From an uncultured Clostridium sp. (GTDB taxonomy: Bacteria > Bacillota > Clostridia > TANB77 > CAG-508), in NCBI GenBank assembly GCA_946545035.1, contig CAMNND010000049.1:1-7480 (forward strand): 7,480 nucleotides of DNA. The letters run 5' to 3'. Shown here one piece after another: positions 7,169 to 7,480 of this stretch (its first letter is position 1; each line of letters begins with the position of its first letter). A program made the position numbers and the translations under genes. The notes under the pieces were generated by a model. The model saw only the letters and a program-made list of their open reading frames with translations, searched no databases and was not told the origin of the DNA.

Positions 7169-7348
7169 ATGCCGCAGAATAGCGAAAAAATTATTGAGCC
7201 AAGAAAGGTGTATGAGGATTTCCATAAGGACGTTCCATTTTGGATGGCTATTGCCGATGGAGTACTTAAATACCACAAGCTCGGTTACATCGATGAAGAT
7301 GGACGGCTCTTTGATCCGATTGGTTTTTTCATCAAATGCGACAAATGA
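7169..7348 (+). CDS. Small hypothetical protein, 59 residues
   Basis: I do not recognise this protein. ATG 7169 has an ideal AAAGGAGGT (7156-7164) 4 bases upstream, and the consensus promoter starts transcription near 7115. The frame is open further up to ATG 7088, giving 86 residues, but that codon lies inside the promoter spacer. The product is soluble and charged, with aromatic clusters (FHKDVPFW at 18-25, YHKLGY at 35-40), a GYIDEDGRLFDP stretch and a C-terminal IKCDK. It has only one Cys and one Ser, so it is a poor candidate for a lanthipeptide-type precursor. Its G+C is about 41% by hand count against about 30% next to it, and it uses codons such as CCG, CGG and CTC that are rare in the other genes. 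This suggests a different origin from the kinase gene. The function is unknown. Confidence 0.72.
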   Translation: MPQNSEKIIEPRKVYEDFHKDVPFWMAIADGVLKYHKLGYIDEDGRLFDPIGFFIKCDK

Positions 7349-7363
7349 ATGGCAATTCAAGAT

Positions 7364-7396
7364 AGAAGACAGTGTGAGGTATTCACGCTGTCTTCT
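7364..7396 (+). terminator. Hairpin after the small gene
   Basis: Arms 7364-7377 and 7383-7396 form a 14-bp stem with one G-T wobble and a GGTAT loop. It begins 16 bases after the small gene's stop. The following sequence (TGACATAAAT) is a weak U tract, so termination may be incomplete. The last stem base is the first base of the next -35 box. Confidence 0.6.
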
Positions 7397-7424
7397 TGAC
7401 ATAAATAAAGAATCATGTTACAAT
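7396..7424 (+). promoter_or_regulatory. Strong SigA promoter with extended -10, reading out of the window
   Basis: TTGACA (7396-7401), a 17-base spacer and TACAAT (7419-7424, 5 of 6) preceded by TGT (an extended -10, 7416-7418). It should drive a gene or structured leader beyond the right edge. It shares the 9-mer TTGACATAA with the promoter at 7080. Confidence 0.8.
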
Positions 7425-7441
7425 TAAAAACATATTAAGAG

Positions 7442-7477
7442 TTTACCTATGGCAATTATCATTGTCAGAGCGGTAAA
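7442..7477 (+). promoter_or_regulatory. Possible structured leader RNA (partial)
   Basis: TTTACC (7442-7447) pairs with GGTAAA (7472-7477), enclosing a second hairpin GGCAAT-TATC-ATTGTC (7451-7466). The outer stem would mask the AAAGGA at 7475-7480, which could be a ribosome binding site if the next gene begins just past the edge. The arms are short, so chance is a real alternative. Confidence 0.3.
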
Positions 7478-7480
7478 GGA
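7449..7480 (+). CDS. Possible start of a gene cut by the window edge
   Basis: ATG 7449 opens a frame reading MAIIIVRAVK to the end of the window, with a weak AAGAG 7 bases upstream. It lies about 18 bases after the predicted start of the strong promoter at 7396-7424. Ten codons are too few to identify it. The alternative is that this stretch is untranslated leader and that AAAGGA at 7475-7480 belongs to a start beyond the edge. Confidence 0.25.
   Translation, partial: MAIIIVRAVK

Noticed and set aside
7122..7427. Overlapping + strand frame of 101 codons in another phase of the small-gene region
   Set aside because: It crosses the small gene, its terminator-like hairpin and the next promoter, and lacks a ribosome binding site.
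7349..7457. Nine-base repeat ATGGCAATT at 7349-7357 and 7449-7457, exactly 100 bases apart
   Set aside because: It is short, does not extend on either side and fits no recognisable element; chance is likely.
1..7480. CRISPR arrays, tRNA or rRNA genes, insertion sequences
   Set aside because: No regularly spaced repeats, cloverleaf-like stretches, conserved rRNA segments or transposase-like reading frames were seen on either strand.

Overview
The window is AT-rich (roughly 30% G+C by eye), with strong AGGAGG-like ribosome binding sites, TGA used as a stop and short intergenic gaps. This suggests a low-GC Bacillota/Clostridia genome, perhaps a gut commensal. All confident genes lie on the + strand. 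No tool was run: every family call comes from motifs read by eye.

Layout. (1) 1-3496: three envelope proteins. These are the C-terminal part of a membrane-anchored protein with a low-complexity linker, then two tandem paralogous leucine-rich-repeat (LRR) proteins. Each LRR protein has a signal peptide, about 22-residue repeats, a C-terminal Cys-containing domain and a C-terminal membrane anchor. A clear intrinsic terminator (3511-3550) closes this block. (2) 3565-4836: housekeeping genes, namely a promoter, truA (tRNA pseudouridine synthase) and a Nudix (MutT-type) hydrolase. (3) 4891-7088: two closely coupled genes. The first product of 464 aa has a central region resembling the HopA1-type phospho-Ser/Thr lyase fold. 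The second is an aminoglycoside-phosphotransferase-like (APH-like) kinase. A separate HopA1-like lyase and APH-like kinase is the dehydration pair known from class V lanthipeptide and thioamitide biosynthesis in Actinobacteria, and here it would sit in a Clostridia-like genome with no obvious precursor peptide. This is the most interesting part of the window. (4) 7080-7480: base composition shifts (small gene about 41% G+C by hand count). A perfect consensus promoter (TTGACA-17-TATAAT) has its -35 box as the last two codons of the kinase gene and drives a 59-residue protein of unknown function. A hairpin follows, then a second near-perfect promoter (TTGACA-17-TGTTACAAT) reading out of the window. 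This may be the edge of an acquired segment.

How the genes could work together: the LRR and membrane proteins probably form one envelope operon. truA and the Nudix gene are general cell maintenance. The kinase would phosphorylate Ser/Thr of an unknown substrate and the lyase-like protein would eliminate phosphate to give dehydro-residues. That last step is inference.
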